Below, piece by piece: positions 1 to 10,659 of a DNA stretch of 64,000 nt. The first letter of the stretch is position 1; each line of letters begins with the position of its first letter. The position numbers were made by a program, and so were the translations under genes. Source of the stretch: Thinopyrum elongatum (lineage: Eukaryota > Streptophyta > Magnoliopsida > Poales > Poaceae); NCBI GenBank assembly GCA_011799875.1, contig CM022303.1, positions 544,064,331 through 544,128,330 of the forward strand. Reading direction: 5' to 3'. Under the pieces are notes generated by a model. The model made no database searches. It saw only the letters and a list, made by a program, of their open reading frames with translations, and had not been told where the DNA came from.

Positions 1-300
1 TGAAGAAAACTACGATCAACTAACTATCCACGCATCCTGGTCGCACTTCCTGTCGTTCACGTGCGGTACACTACCCTCCGTTAAGTGAACAACCACACAC
101 GCGCCAAATTATCGGAAAGGTTTGAGTGTGTACAAATAAAGAAATTTAATTTCAATTATTTTGTATGTACAGTTTGTCCTCTCTCAATAATTATGGTTTG
201 TTGTGTTCGGCCTAAACTTGGTAAAACTTTACAAAGTTTGACTTCAGTCAAATCTAATATGCAGAGTACATAAAAACGGAGGGGTACTACCTCCATTCGG
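1..300 (-). repeat. Upstream flank of duplicated unit, copy A
   Basis: Bases 1-140 resemble 1752-1890 and about 53950-54070. All three share a run of the kind gatcaat..., a tcgcac/tcgcag block, a cacgtg core, then ccctcc...aagtgaacaa and gtgtacaaataa. In copies B and D this sequence lies upstream, on the minus strand, of a TATA box and a GC-rich exon-like block. The body of copy A would therefore lie left of base 1. The short ORF at 85-273 is not supported. From 141 to about 360 I see only AT-rich DNA. Confidence 0.5.
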
Positions 301-360
301 GTTTAGTCCACACCATATTTTTAATCAAAGTCTGACCACATATTTAGTTAAAAGCTGGAC

Positions 361-1750
361 AAATAAAATTACAGGGTAGCTGAAGACAAAGTTGTGAGAA
401 GGCTTAGAAATCAATACAATTTTTTTGCTCTTAGTACCAACGTTGATGCTTCTTCAAGGAAACATTTGGTTCATATCCAATTGTGTGATGAAATTGCACC
501 AACGTAAACGACTGCTCCAAGATGAACTCATGAAGGATATCGTCTTTGTGGTAAAAAGCAAAGAGCACTAATGTAAGACAACCCGTTCTTCATTGAACAT
601 CGATCAGCTTCACCTGCCGATGCAACCATGAGACGCAACCATGAGCATCGATAAGTCATTGTGGTGATGCATCATCGATTCTGGCATCAAGTTTGGGTCA
701 GGCACCAATGAAATTTGCCAATCCTCACCGTGGTTTGTTTTTTCTCGGTAATCAAGCTCGAGAAAGGAAGAACGACTTTGCAGAGGACTGTGAGGCTGAG
801 CAACAGTGGACATCCAATTTTGTGCAGTTCCACTAAAATTGAGGAAGACATACCCAAGTATGGAGATACGCATCCCTGTTTGCAAAAATATAAAAAAAGA
901 TATTTAAGTAGTGTCGTTACTTTGTGTTAGCAGTGGAACAAGATTAACAACGACATCTTAATTGTCAATAAGAATTCATGAAACGTACACCAAAAAATAG
1001 AAGCATCATGATTATCTTGATGGGAACTAAAGTAGGATACCAAAAAAAAAACTAAAGCAGGACATATTAGCAGCAACAATAGGAGCATATGGACAATGAC
1101 CGCACAACCACCATGTACTTTTTATCAAAAAAAAAACATGTATACCTCCACCGATGCATAAATGATAAACCAGGACAACTTTTGGAGTGACCTTTCCTCT
1201 AAAATAGTAAAAAATAGGTGATGTTGGACCAGCCGACAAACCCTAGCTACTGTACATGGGGAGCTAGGGAGTAGTGGTATAGAAGAAAACCCGCATGCAT
1301 AGTACAATGAAGCATGAAATCCAAAAGAAGTTATACCTCAGGTGGGCAAGATGTGGCTAAGGTGGGCGGGCGGGATCTGCCCACACGACGGCAGCGAGCA
1401 AGGGCGCGGAGGACCTTCGTCCGCGCCGGCGCCGGCTCAGAGAGGACGGTGTGCATCGGCTTCCTCCATCACTGACGGCGACAACGTCAACGCTGGACCT
1501 CCTCACCTCCCGCAGCGGACGGGATCCGGCCTGATCTGTGACCACCGGTGAGGAGAGAGATAGAGTGGACACTGTCATCTTGTTTAGATATGGAGAGGGT
1601 AAGAGAGCGAGACGCAAGAAACCCTATCAAATAAGAGGCTATATACAATGGAGTAAAAAAATCTCTCCATAACAGTGGTTTTAAATAGAATACACGCGTT
1701 CCCGGAAAAAAGAAACGAAAACTGGCGGACGAATCTTTTTTTAACGTACC
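361..1750 (-). pseudogene. Duplicated minus-strand unit, copy B; unidentified gene or transcript
   Basis: I do not recognise this unit. Read on the minus strand it has a TATA box (1639-1645), a GC-rich exon-like block (about 1617-1345) that ends in a donor-like CCTGAG|GTATAAC, an AT-rich intron-like stretch, and a second exon-like block that begins after the acceptor-like ATTTTAG near 840 (TGGAACTGCACAAAATTGG). Bases 361-420 hold a further conserved motif, gacaaagttgtgagaagg. The same parts in the same order occur at 3330-4100 and 52620-53890. The longest reading frame in the first block (86 codons, 1357-1617; a later Met at 1581) is not kept in the other copies, so the block may be a 5' UTR, a non-coding RNA exon or a decayed gene. 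Coding status is uncertain. Confidence 0.45.
1639..1645 (-). promoter_or_regulatory. Putative TATA box of copy B
   Basis: On the minus strand this reads TATATAG, about 22 bases before the GC-rich exon-like block. An equivalent TATA sequence sits in the same relative place in copies C (4074-4081) and D (53874-53879). This shared position is the main reason to think the unit was once transcribed leftward. Confidence 0.5.
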
Positions 1751-1960
1751 AAGAAAGAAAACTCGATCAATAACACGCCCCCGCTTCCAGGTCGCAGTTT
1801 GTATCCCTCACGTGTGGTCCCCGACCCTCTATTATTAAGTGAACAAATTAAAGGGTCAAACTATTACGTACGTAAGCTGCCTCTTCGTGTACAAATACGC
1901 TCCATCGTGTACTCGCGGGTATGTCGAAGGCAGAGTGAGTGCGTGTACATTTCTTCTTGT

Positions 1961-3070
1961 ACATAGTACTCCATTTATCTCACTTCATATTGTTTCCCAC
2001 TCCTATGATATTCCTATCCTAGGAACAAAATGAGGCGGTACTAAGTTTGTCTGTGTGTAGGGAGAACGAGACATCGATGATGTGTACGAGTAGTCGCGAG
2101 AGTCGTCACTATGTGTGTGTGCGCGCACACACACATAGACACGCATATCCGTGTTTACGTAAAATTCTTACTTTCATCTCCATCTCCAATCATATTTGTC
2201 CAACTGGCACATTATTTATGTTATTAATTACGCAGCAATATTTACGTATGTCCAGCATCTCTCGTTTGCGGGCGTCCGGACTGCTGCCATGCCCGCTCCT
2301 GACCGTCCTAGCCAACCCGAACCCTCTTCATCACACGCGCGCGCTTCCTGCCCAAAACGGTCATTGCCGCATTCATGCCCGGCCAGAGCGGACGCGACCT
2401 CTCACTGGCGCCGGCATTGAAGCGGTGCGCCGGGCGAGAGAGCGTCGCCCGCGCCGCTTCCTGGTGCACGCGACTGCTCCGCGTTCAAACGTCACCATGG
2501 CCGGCCGCAACATGCATGTAAAAAAGTTCTCGGGAGTCTGTGCTACAGCTAGCTGTCCTCCCCCTCCTCGTCTATCTCTTCCAGTAGTGCTAGTACTCCA
2601 TGGCGCGATCCATCGAGAAGCAGGCGGGAAAGTTTGCGTATACTCGGTTTGCGGTGAGTGGCATGCCGAGCGACCGTGTGGGGTGGAGGAGGGTGAGACA
2701 CAAACGCGACAGACGTGATTTAAACGTTGGTTTTGCTCGATGGCGCGATCCAACGAAATGAAACGTTGGTTTCCAAAAGAATACTGTACTGCATGAGGGA
2801 GAAGCGGATTCAACGAAGAGTGATGGTTTGCTTCTTCCGTCCAACTACCGGGTCTATGTGATTTGATGGCTCATTGGTCATTATTACTGCGGTGGTAGAG
2901 CGTCGTAGAGCGTCTGCACTCTTATTGATTTATTCGGTGATAAAACTAACTTTCTCCACTCTTACACCGGAGGAGTACGAAACACGGCAGCCCAGTGACT
3001 ACATGGCCTACCTCCCACTATCACCATATTCCTTGGACAGCCCGCATGCCAAGAAAAAATTACTATACTC
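1961..3070. other. Intergenic stretch, no supported gene
   Basis: This stretch holds a short GT/CA microsatellite at 2112-2136 and a GC-rich block at 2270-2520. A 223-codon open frame at 2047-2718 crosses both but has no recognisable domain and starts inside the microsatellite flank, so I do not call it. Bases 2885-2960 (gtctgcactcttatt...tttattcggtgataaa) recur at 5155-5190 and 5885-5935, which ties this stretch to the duplicated block downstream. Confidence 0.5.
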
Positions 3071-3077
3071 TCACATA

Positions 3078-3310
3078 CTACCTCCGTCCTGGTTTATTAG
3101 TCCCACCATACATTTTACCACATGACCCACCATGTATAGTAATGGGCTACAAGAAAGTACTACTACATTTTACCACATGACCCACCATACAATCTCACAT
3201 ACTACCTCCGTCCTGGTTTATTAGTCCCCTATGTAATTTATGCATGATACTAGTATATGATAACTCCCCACTATGAGTAGCCTTATACGCATACAAAAAA
3301 GGACCGGAGG
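3078..3310. repeat. MITE-like fragments (cctccgtcctggtttatt type)
   Basis: The motif ctacctccgtcctggttta occurs at 3079 and again near 3202, and the stretch closes with ggaccggagggagta near 3301-3315. The same terminal sequence bounds the complete inverted-repeat element at 21413-21646. I read this as one or two degraded copies of the same MITE family, with catgacccaccat repeated between them. Confidence 0.5.
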
Positions 3311-3329
3311 GAGTAAGAAGCTTTCAGAT

Positions 3330-4100
3330 TTTGTTTCATGTATGTATCCTGACTCCAAGGTTGCCCCGTGACAACATTCCATTAGATACAAAGGAAAACT
3401 AACACGCATGCTGATGCATCTCAATGATTCACAGATCATAGCCAATATTTACTTCACAACTAAAGACAAAAGTTGTGAGAGTGTGTACAAAAAACTACTG
3501 ATGGGGTCTCTACGCTTTAAACCCTAAACCCTAAAAAGGATTTAATTTCCTAGCTAGGTAGAACCTGTCGAAGGAAAGAAGCCTGGCACCCTCGGATCAT
3601 ACGATGCTTTTGTGCAGTTCCACTAAAATCGAGCTGAGCATCCCTGTTGGCAAAGATATTGAAGAAGTGTGATTAGAATAATAGTAGTGGCACTAGTTCA
3701 TGAGACATAAACTCATCACAAATAGAAGCCGGTAGAAGTAGAGAAAGATCCACATGGAGATGGAGCTACGTGGGGAGCTGCGGCAGTGGAGCAAGCCGGC
3801 TCCAAAAGGAAGTTGTACCTGAGACGTCGGGGTGTAGCTAGAAGAGCGGTGGAAGGCGGCATCAGCCCATACCGCGGGGACCCCCGATCAGCACGCACCG
3901 ACAGTGGGTTTTCTTCCTCGCCGCTGTCGACCGTGTCTACGCAGAACATCGTCCGCTTCCCCCGACGGCGGGATCAGGCCGGATCTGTGACCAGCGGTGT
4001 GGCCACCGTCGTTCTATGCTTTTGAAGAGAGCAACCCAAGCAAGCAGGCTTGTAGCTTAGGCTCCTGCTAGTGTATATATAGTGGAGCGGTTTTCTTTTT
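3330..4100 (-). pseudogene. Duplicated minus-strand unit, copy C
   Basis: This is the same unidentified unit as copy B. On the minus strand a TATA box (4074-4081) is followed by a GC-rich exon-like block (about 4020-3820) that ends in a donor-like GTCTCAG|GTACAAC, which aligns with the donor of copy B. The second exon-like block starts after TTTTAG near 3632 (TGGAACTGCACAAAAGC), and the gacaaaagttgtgagag motif is at 3464. A 77-codon frame at 3716-3949 is not shared with copies B or D. Bases 3518-3535 hold two and a half TAAACCC telomere-like repeats. The function is unknown. Confidence 0.45.
4074..4081 (-). promoter_or_regulatory. Putative TATA box of copy C
   Basis: The minus strand reads TATATATA, followed about 50 bases later by the exon-like block. 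Its flank tagtggagcggttttc matches tagtggagtggatttcc in copy D, so the core promoter is conserved between copies. Confidence 0.5.
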
Positions 4101-4800
4101 CTCTCCATATCAACCTTTTTATATTGCGTACGTGTCATTGAAGAGTGAAATGATGGTTGCTTCGTCCGACTAACTTACTGTGTGATTTGACTGCTCCTGA
4201 GTGGCCCCTGCATGTACTCCCCCTACGTGTATGACCGTTCCTGAGTCTCACTTGTACTTATCTCTATTTTCTTGCATGACATGTAGACAGGATGCGCATA
4301 GAGGAATTTTGTTACTGCACGTTGTTACGTACCTACTCCCTCCTTCCGGTTCACTACTAGTACTCCATCCGTCCTGGTTTATTGGCCCCCTTTGTACTCA
4401 ATTCATGGGCTCGTTTTTCTCAAGAAATTGTGTTTACCAACGTATTAATATCGGGAATGCATGCGTGAACAACGAATGATTAAACCTTGCATGCAACGTT
4501 TTGACAAAGCATTGACATATGAACATGTGAATGTGAGGGACTACAACCTTGTGCATGCATGCAAGAGTCACACGTACACATGCACATAAAAACACGTGCG
4601 ACGCCCTAATGCATGCATGTCCAAGCACACAACGGAACATACACGGTCACACTCAAGTGCTCAGCCTACACTTGCATGCACACACATACTCAGCCAGGGT
4701 GAGCTAGTGACCGTATAAACACCGGAAAATGTATATATTGCCCGCAATGAGCATATTATGAAGTCCACTGACCGTATTTTTACAAATATACAGTGAAAGC
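4101..4800. other. Gap between copy C and the tandem duplication; MITE fragments
   Basis: Two MITE-end motifs lie close together: actccctccttccggttca at about 4333 and tactccatccgtcctggttt at 4360. From 4440 to 4800 the DNA is rich in gcatgcatg/catgtgaatg-type words but holds no coherent frame. Confidence 0.4.
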
Positions 4801-5180
4801 TAGTGTATTTATCTTGTTTCAAATTAAGCCACATTAACCGGAAGTATGCACTAGCATTAGTTTGTTGTGTCCCGTCAACTTGCAGAACGAGGAGAAGCTT
4901 GCACGCGGTGGCTCGCAGGACAAAGGAGAAACTTTTGACTAATGCAAGCTCTCCCTCGCTCAGGCGGTGGACGTGCAATAGTTAATTCGGTGTCAGATTG
5001 CCACAAGCATACACTGAACTAGTACCATCATTGTTCGACTTCCCGAAGAGGCGAAGAGCCAAGCGCAAAGTTTACTACAGTAGTACTCCGAGTAGTATTA
5101 CGTAGTACTACTAGTACTTAGTATACAGGTACTACTCGGAACCGCATGGTGGAGCGTCTGCACTCTTATTTTATTTTAAT
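4801..5180. repeat. Tandem duplication, unit 1
   Basis: Unit 1 and unit 2 (5553-5930) share attaaccggaa, tgcccgtcaact-type, gaggagaagctt, ggtggctcgcagga, ggacgtgcaa, cggtgtcagattgcca and cgaagaggcgaagagccaag, all in the same order. The offset is about 757 bases. Neither unit has a continuous reading frame, although the shared CG-rich words suggest an ancestral exon. Confidence 0.6.
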
Positions 5181-5552
5181 CTGTGATAAAGCAATCTTCA
5201 ACACATTTGCTTCTCTTCGAGGGTTCTCGCATGTGATAATGGAAGTTGATTGCATGGAACACTCGCCACAATTCTCGCTTAATTCTGGCTCCTATCCTGT
5301 TAGAAATAGGAGCGGTCAGTAATATTTTCTCTTTTTGTTATTCAGCATGTAAACATGTCAGCAAACCTTGCGGCGCATCTTTGTGCGAACAGTGCTTGCT
5401 GCGCTTTGAATGTGACCGAGAGCTAGCTTGATGAAACACCTCACTTCCTTTTTTTGCGCGGTACCTCGCTTCCTAGTGACCAGTCTCTTGGCTGATTGTC
5501 CTAAGAATGCTTATATATGAATAAAGCTCTCTCATTTACCTGCAAAAAAAGA
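5181..5552 (+). mobile_element. Probable 3' end of a poly(A) retroposon or retrocopy
   Basis: The stretch ends in tatatatgaataaagctctc followed by a short A run at 5544-5550. It contains an AATAAA signal at 5520-5525 and lies between the two duplicated units. This is the form expected of a 5'-truncated LINE or processed retrocopy. There is no reverse-transcriptase motif, and I cannot see a clean target-site duplication. Confidence 0.35.
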
Positions 5553-5930
5553 TTCCATATTAACCGGAAAGGAGGCAGTATGGACTAGCACTACTTTGGT
5601 GTGCCCCGTCAACTCGCAGAACGAGGAGAAGCTTGTAGGACAGGGTGAAGCTTGCTTACGCCCTCTCCGTCTACCTCAAGCGCGGTGGCTCGCAGGACGA
5701 GGAGAAGCTTTTGACTAATGCAACCTACCCTCGCCCAGGCAGTGGACGTGCAACAGTTCATTCGGTGTCAGATTGCCAGAGGCATACACTATAGTACCAT
5801 CAATGTTCGACTTCCTGAAGAGGCGAAGAGCCAAGCGCAAGGTTTAGTAGTACGAGTAGTACTAGTACTAGGAACCACATGGTGGACGTCTGTACTCTTA
5901 TTTTATTTTAATCTCTGATAATTTATTCGG
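5553..5930. repeat. Tandem duplication, unit 2
   Basis: This is the partner of 4801-5180. It ends in gtctgtactcttattttatt, which also closes unit 1 and recurs at about 2905. A 66-codon frame at 5718-5918 is incidental. Confidence 0.6.
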
Positions 5931-6411
5931 GAGAAGTGTGGAAAACAGCAGCCCAATAGTACTATTAAAAAACATTGAACATGTAATAATGACATCGCTC
6001 AACCATGCTCGAATATATCTTGGCCTCCGTGCGACACCTAGCCCGTCTGTGTTCTCGCCCCTCGTCTCTCTCAAGGAGCGGCGGGTTGGCCATTTTGCCG
6101 TCAATTGAGATCGGTTTGCTCACACTCCAGTCCCACATGTCAGTGATATGCCAAGAGGAAGCGCGTTGACCGACAGGCCATACGCGGACTTGGTTTTGCA
6201 CCTTCATACATACTAGTATGAGCGGATTCAAAGAAGAGTGTATTGATGGTTGCTTCTTTCGAGCAAGTTACAATGGGAAAGGTGGGGCTTATGATTTGAC
6301 TGCGCATTACACACTATTAGTGCGGCGCAACGACCGGGCTGAGTCTCCCATGCGGTTGTGCACTCTAATTTGGTGCATGGCACATGGACCCGGATGCTGA
6401 ATGGATTCTGA
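5931..6411. other. Low-copy DNA left of the Y element, nothing recognised
   Basis: I see no gene, repeat or promoter that can be supported. The 88-codon minus-strand frame at 5965-6231 has no recognisable motif. Confidence 0.4.
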
Positions 6412-7100
6412 CACTGGTACAACGAGGTGCTATACAAACGGTTTTAACCCCTTTCCGCGACGGCATTTGGAACTGTCGCCAAGTGAGTGACTACGATAGG
6501 GGGGTCCTTCCCACACGACCCAAAAACCGTTGGGGATAGGGAGCCACCCAAACGCTGCTTCCTTGCAACTCGTTTGTGCTCGCATTGCCATCGCAGTCGG
6601 TATTCTGTGGTGCTACGTTTATGATGCGTGGCCCATCACAAACGGTTCACAATTATAGAACGTGTATGATAAGTAGACAATCACACACACATTCACTTTT
6701 ACCGAACCGTATGCGATAACTAATTAAGAAGATTAGCTAATCGTCGTACGAGTGTCGGATAGGATTACGAAATGTTGGACCGTCGTAACATCGTCGTACA
6801 ATGACAACTATCACACACGCTATTCTGTGGTGCAACGTTTATGATGTGTACCACACCAAAAATAGTTCATGGTTGCAAATCGTGTACGATAAGGCAACTA
6901 TCACAAATGTTTAGTTTGCCCGCACCGTTTGTGATATTGTCTGACATCGCACACGCTTTGCAAACGGGAACTGTGTGCATGCTTGCACACGTTTCCTCTC
7001 TGTGAACCGTGTCGAATTATGGTGTATATCACAAACGTTTGTGTTTTACCGACCGTGTGCGCCATAACAATCTACAGAGCGTAATTTCACTGTAATTTAA
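6412..7100. mobile_element. Left terminus and subterminal repeats of CACTA-like element Y
   Basis: Homology with the inner part of element X begins exactly at cactggtac (6412-6420) and, in X, ends exactly at gtaccagtg (50577-50585) in inverted orientation. This is what a CACTG-type terminal inverted repeat predicts. Inside the end lie many short repeats of the types cacaaacg, cacacggtt and accgtgtg, in both orientations. The sequence at 6420-6540 equals, inverted, the X sequence at 36780-36865 plus 50537-50570, which is split there by an LTR insertion. The three bases before 6412 are tga; the partner right end was not found. Confidence 0.55.
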
Positions 7101-7271
7101 TTGCTGCTATTTCAAATTGTACCGGATTTGAATTTGAAAGTATGCTATAACTTTATTCTTATCCATCAGGTTCAAACAACCAATGCATTATTCGATTCAT
7201 AGGTACATATGTTCAACAATTACCTAAGCACCAAATAAAGAATGATGAACCACAGTTGTATACTTGTACTA

Positions 7272-7795
7272 TTAAAGACGGTAAAGAAAGAGGCGAAATA
7301 CATTCTGGTTGCTGAACAAGGTGAAGCGGAATGCCCATATTGTGCCCTCCTCCATGTAGAAGGCACGCACGACTCTAGTCCAACCCCTTGTGATGGCCGA
7401 CCGCCCATCCTTCACGGTCTTCATGAAAACATCTAGATAATCATCGTGTTCTGGTAGAAATACTTTAACCTTTGCATGCCGACCAATCATCTAGTTTGAG
7501 AGGTAATCTTGAGTAAACTGCTTTGGGAACCACTGCAAAGGAAAAATATTCAGACATTGTCATTTAACACAACTCATTATGGGTAGTGAAAAGAAGGCTG
7601 CAGAGTTCTTACTTACCATCCTGCAGTTCGCTGTTGTCTTGGATAAAGTGTAAACAAATAGTTTAATTGCCATCTTTTGACCCATTTTACTAACAATCTT
7701 TATGAGCTTCCTCACTTGATGCTGGTTCATCGATATCTCATTGCCCCATACGCAGAAAGGGTCGAAGCACGGATCTTTACCAATGACATATGTAC
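7272..7795 (-). pseudogene. B3-like domain exons of Y gene (C-terminal part), nonsense mutated
   Basis: Two minus-strand exons are visible. Exon 7795-7617 runs from an acceptor TTTAG to a donor GATG|GTAAGT and encodes a segment with DPCFDPFCVWGNE and IKLFVYTLSKTT. Exon 7532-7272 follows an acceptor TTTGCAG, starts WFPKQFTQDYL and contains GRSAITRGWTRVVRAFYMEE then TIWAFRF. The pattern of a short beta entry, GR..ITRGW..VVRA and W.F.F resembles the B3 DNA-binding fold of plant transcription factors. The exon length of 179 bases equals that of its homologue at 35612-35790. An in-frame TAG replaces the Tyr codon found at the homologous position (ANYM) in X. The B3 assignment is by motif only. Confidence 0.55.
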
Positions 7796-9330
7796 CTAAA
7801 AGCACCAAGTTAATATTAGAAGCTAAACAACAATTGCACAATGATGTAGTACAACACTCTTTTATAATATCTTATAACATCCAATATACTCACATATTAG
7901 ATGAATTAACATCTTATATTATGGACCGGAGGGAGTTTATTGCATTTTTACAAATTATCAGCTAATTAATGGCTGCTGTATCCATGGGTTAGAGTTAGTT
8001 TGGGCTCAAATAGCCTTAAAGTATATTCAAACATGAGGGCTAGTTTGAGCTAGTTGCATCTAACCCACCTAAAAAAATATCCCACCCAAGAGGTGCTAAT
8101 TGGAGCTAGTTCTCCTAGTGCATTTATTGTCAATCTAACCCTGTCATCCAAACACCTCTTTGGCTAGAGTTAGTTCAGGGTTAGTCATGAGCTAGAAACT
8201 AACTCTAACCTCTAGCTAAGTTGAGTATCCAAACAGGGCTGTGTTGTTGTTGCTGCTGCTACTCTTCTACGTATATCTAGACATCATCAGAACATTAAGG
8301 TAACACTCTTCCTTGTTGCTATGTAGCCTAGGATTACATATTTAGACATTAAGTATAGTGCATGTTGCTATGTAGCCTCAGATATATTACATATGGCCCT
8401 AGTTAACCTAATGATAAATGGGTTACAAATATATTTAGTTAAAAGTCTGATTCACCGATTAGTCCGTTATCAGCCCCCGGCCTATATGGTACCAGCTACC
8501 GATATCTTAAACAGTGAGTATATATAAGCCATGGGATGAAACTAACCTCGATGGAAAACATCAGTCGTTCCCAAAATTGTCCTGTGTAAGTACATCGAGA
8601 GGCATATTAAGCACAAACGCCTAAACATCAACCAAATATATCCATGGCAGACAAAATAATCTCCAAAAGATAGCTTTAGTGTGCAGGTTTAAGCACGCTA
8701 GTAAAGCAAAACAAGTGGAAAGGTGTGTTAACTGCAACATGCCTAACATTTAACAACAAGCAAACATAGTCATTCAAACTGGTATTGTGCCGGTCTAAGT
8801 ACACTGGTTATTGTTAAATAAAAATGGAAAGGCGTGTTAACTACAAGATGCAGCAACCAAATGTAGTCATTCATAGTGGTATTATTGAAACTGGTATTGA
8901 TGAAATTGAACTGCACAGTTCATACTTGCACATATAGAACATCACATTGTGAATAACTAGAATAAACAAGGCATACTACGAACAACCAAAGATAGCATTT
9001 GAAACTGGACATATGCTAACTACAAACAACCGAACAATCAAAAAACTTTTAAAGAGGCATATGCTAGCTATAACATGCTTAACAACAAGCAAATATATGC
9101 ATTCCTATCGGTATGTTTAAAACTGGATTGATGAAAATGTACTGCACAGTAAATAGTTGCATATATAGAGCATCACATTGTGAACAACTGAAATAAACAA
9201 GGCATACTGCAAACAACCAAATATGGCAATTAAAACTGGACATATTCTCACTACATTACAAAAGGGACTCGACAAAACAAATCACGGGTTCCCCCCTGTG
9301 AAGAGGCACGGCAAAACAATTCATGGGTTT
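7796..9330. other. Intronic or spacer DNA of the Y gene with internal repeats
   Basis: From 8650 to 9230 the DNA repeats loosely, with a period near 230 bases: atagaacatcacattgtg at 8934 recurs as atagagcatcacattgtg at 9165, and acaaggcatactac/acaaggcatactgc follows each. Bases 7996-8239 (gggttagagttag... to ...ccaaacaggg) look like a MITE-type insertion, but I cannot pair the ends. Bases 7905-7940 end in ggaccggagggagt, a Stowaway-like end. No coding exon can be supported here. Confidence 0.4.
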
Positions 9331-10033
9331 CCTCACTTGTCACAGATGGGCTCGTTCCCGTGGGAAGAGCACGGACCCTGGATGCGCTCCATGTTGTCGC
9401 AGATGGGCTCCTTCCCCTTGGAAGAGCACGGTTGTAGGGTGCCCTCCCTGATGTCGCAGATGGGCTCTTTCCCCTTGGAAGAGCAGATGGGCTCTTTCCC
9501 CTTGGAAGAGCCAGAGAGGGTGCCCTCCTCGTGGTCGCCGTCGATGAGGTCTAACTTGGAAGCTGTGGATCCCAAGCCAGTGTCACAGAACATGTCCTTC
9601 AGAAATGACAAAAGGGGCTCGATGGCAATGTAGGATGGCAAATTCTGGACAGCGAGCCAGAGGAGATCAGCGGGGGGCCATGGATGAGATCGACGGCGGT
9701 TGAACCTGAAGGGTTGGGGGTGGGCCACTTAACCTGTGACACAGCCCGTGCCAGGCCGTCGTTCTCGACAACCTCGATGTCGTAGCCGACGTCCCCGACA
9801 TACCCGCATACTCTAGCCTGTTGATTGAGTGCCTGCGGCCAGTAATGGTCATCAGCTTCCTCAGCGGCCACCTCGGCGACGTCGGGCGAAGAGACTGCGA
9901 TACACCTATTTTGGGCTAGTCGCTCCTCGAGCTCCATTGGAAGCATAGCCGGGCTTGGGTTGCGACGCTCTGGAGTGGGGGATGGGGATGTGGATAGGGA
10001 TCGGTGGGAAAGGGGGCGTCTGGCAGGCGTCAT
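9331..10033 (-). CDS. Y element gene, 5' exons with repeated CSSKGKEPICD peptide
   Basis: This is a minus-strand two-exon model. Exon 1 (10033-9734) starts ATGACGCCTGCC, as does its counterpart in X (ATGGCGCCTGCA, 33364). It encodes a Ser/Pro-rich start and an acidic middle with VAEVAAEEADDHYWPQ, and ends at CACAG|GTTAAG. Exon 2 (about 9642-9331), after CTGTCCAG, keeps the frame and encodes NLPSYIAIEPLLSFLKDMF, then a linker and four tandem or near-tandem copies of KGKEPIC or its variant HGNEPICD. The frame stops at 9333 unless the donor-like AA|GTGAGG there is used to continue to the B3-like exons at 7795-7272. The protein is unknown; I infer that it is the N-terminal part of the element's B3-like protein. 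Coding use is unproven. Confidence 0.4.
9343..9530. repeat. Coding minisatellite (cagatgggctc... units)
   Basis: The unit cagatgggctcnttcccctt followed by ggaagagcacgg repeats four times, at about 9344, 9399, 9459 and 9486, with spacings of 55, 60 and 27 bases. On the minus strand each unit encodes a KGKEPICD-like octapeptide preceded by CSS, so the repeat keeps the reading frame. Confidence 0.7.
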
Positions 10034-10640
10034 CTAAGAAACTCTGGGCAGCCTGGGTATGGAGATCGATGGGTAAGCTGCACGGGCAAACCGGCAGATG
10101 TTGACAATGGAGGCCTTGCGGCGGCGGCGGCGACCTTGCTAGGGTTTCGAGCGAGGGAGGGGTTGTGGTGGGGTGTGTGTGTGTGTGTGCACGCGTGCGC
10201 GCCCGAGGAGGTTTTGGTGTGTGTGTGGAGGGGGGCGGGGGTGTGTTGGAGGAAATGGCGCGTCTACTGAAAATTTTACTACGTGGGAGTGAAATGCCAG
10301 GGCTATTGAAAATTTGGATGATGGTGCATCGCACACGGTCCGGAAATAACAACTGTGTGTTATGAAACAGAAAAACCCTCGAGGCGGGCAGATATTTTCG
10401 AGGGATGCAGGCGGGAGCGGGAACAACAAACATCACACACGGTCGAAACTTAATAATCGTGTGTTATCAAACAGAAAAAACCTGCAGGCGGGTAGATATT
10501 TTTGAGAGGGGAAGCCTCGTGGAGCCCAATGTACTGTGCGGATGTGCGTGACAGGGGCACTGGCATGGCACACGGTTAGTGTGAGTTAACCATGTCTGTT
10601 GTGTCATCCGACTTGTCTAATGTTCATAAATTTGGCGAAA
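10034..10640. other. Presumed promoter/5' region of the Y gene and element subterminal repeats
   Basis: This holds a GT microsatellite (10166-10190), then three blocks with cacacggtc...taataa/aataac...gtgtgttat...aaacagaaaaa (10330-10480). The block ggcgcgtctactgaaaattt at 10257-10276 is the inverted homologue of the region before the X gene at 33150-33200. I see no clear TATA box. The 176-codon minus frame at 9906-10436 crosses these repeats and is not supported. Confidence 0.4.
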
Positions 10641-10659
10641 ATGACGCGGGAAAGGGTCA

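Noticed and set aside
2047..2718. 223-codon plus-strand frame
   Set aside because: It starts in unique AT-rich DNA, crosses a GT/CA microsatellite and a GC-rich block, overlaps open frames on both strands and has no recognisable motif.
3518..3535. Telomere-like TAAACCC repeats
   Set aside because: Only two and a half units; too short to be more than a chance interstitial repeat.
7996..8239. Possible MITE with a ccaaacaggg end
   Set aside because: The right end is typical of such elements but I could not pair it with a left inverted end, so it is mentioned only in the spacer entry.
9906..10436. 176-codon minus-strand frame rich in Pro, Thr and His
   Set aside because: It runs through a CA microsatellite and repeat blocks upstream of the Y gene; its composition comes from the repeats.
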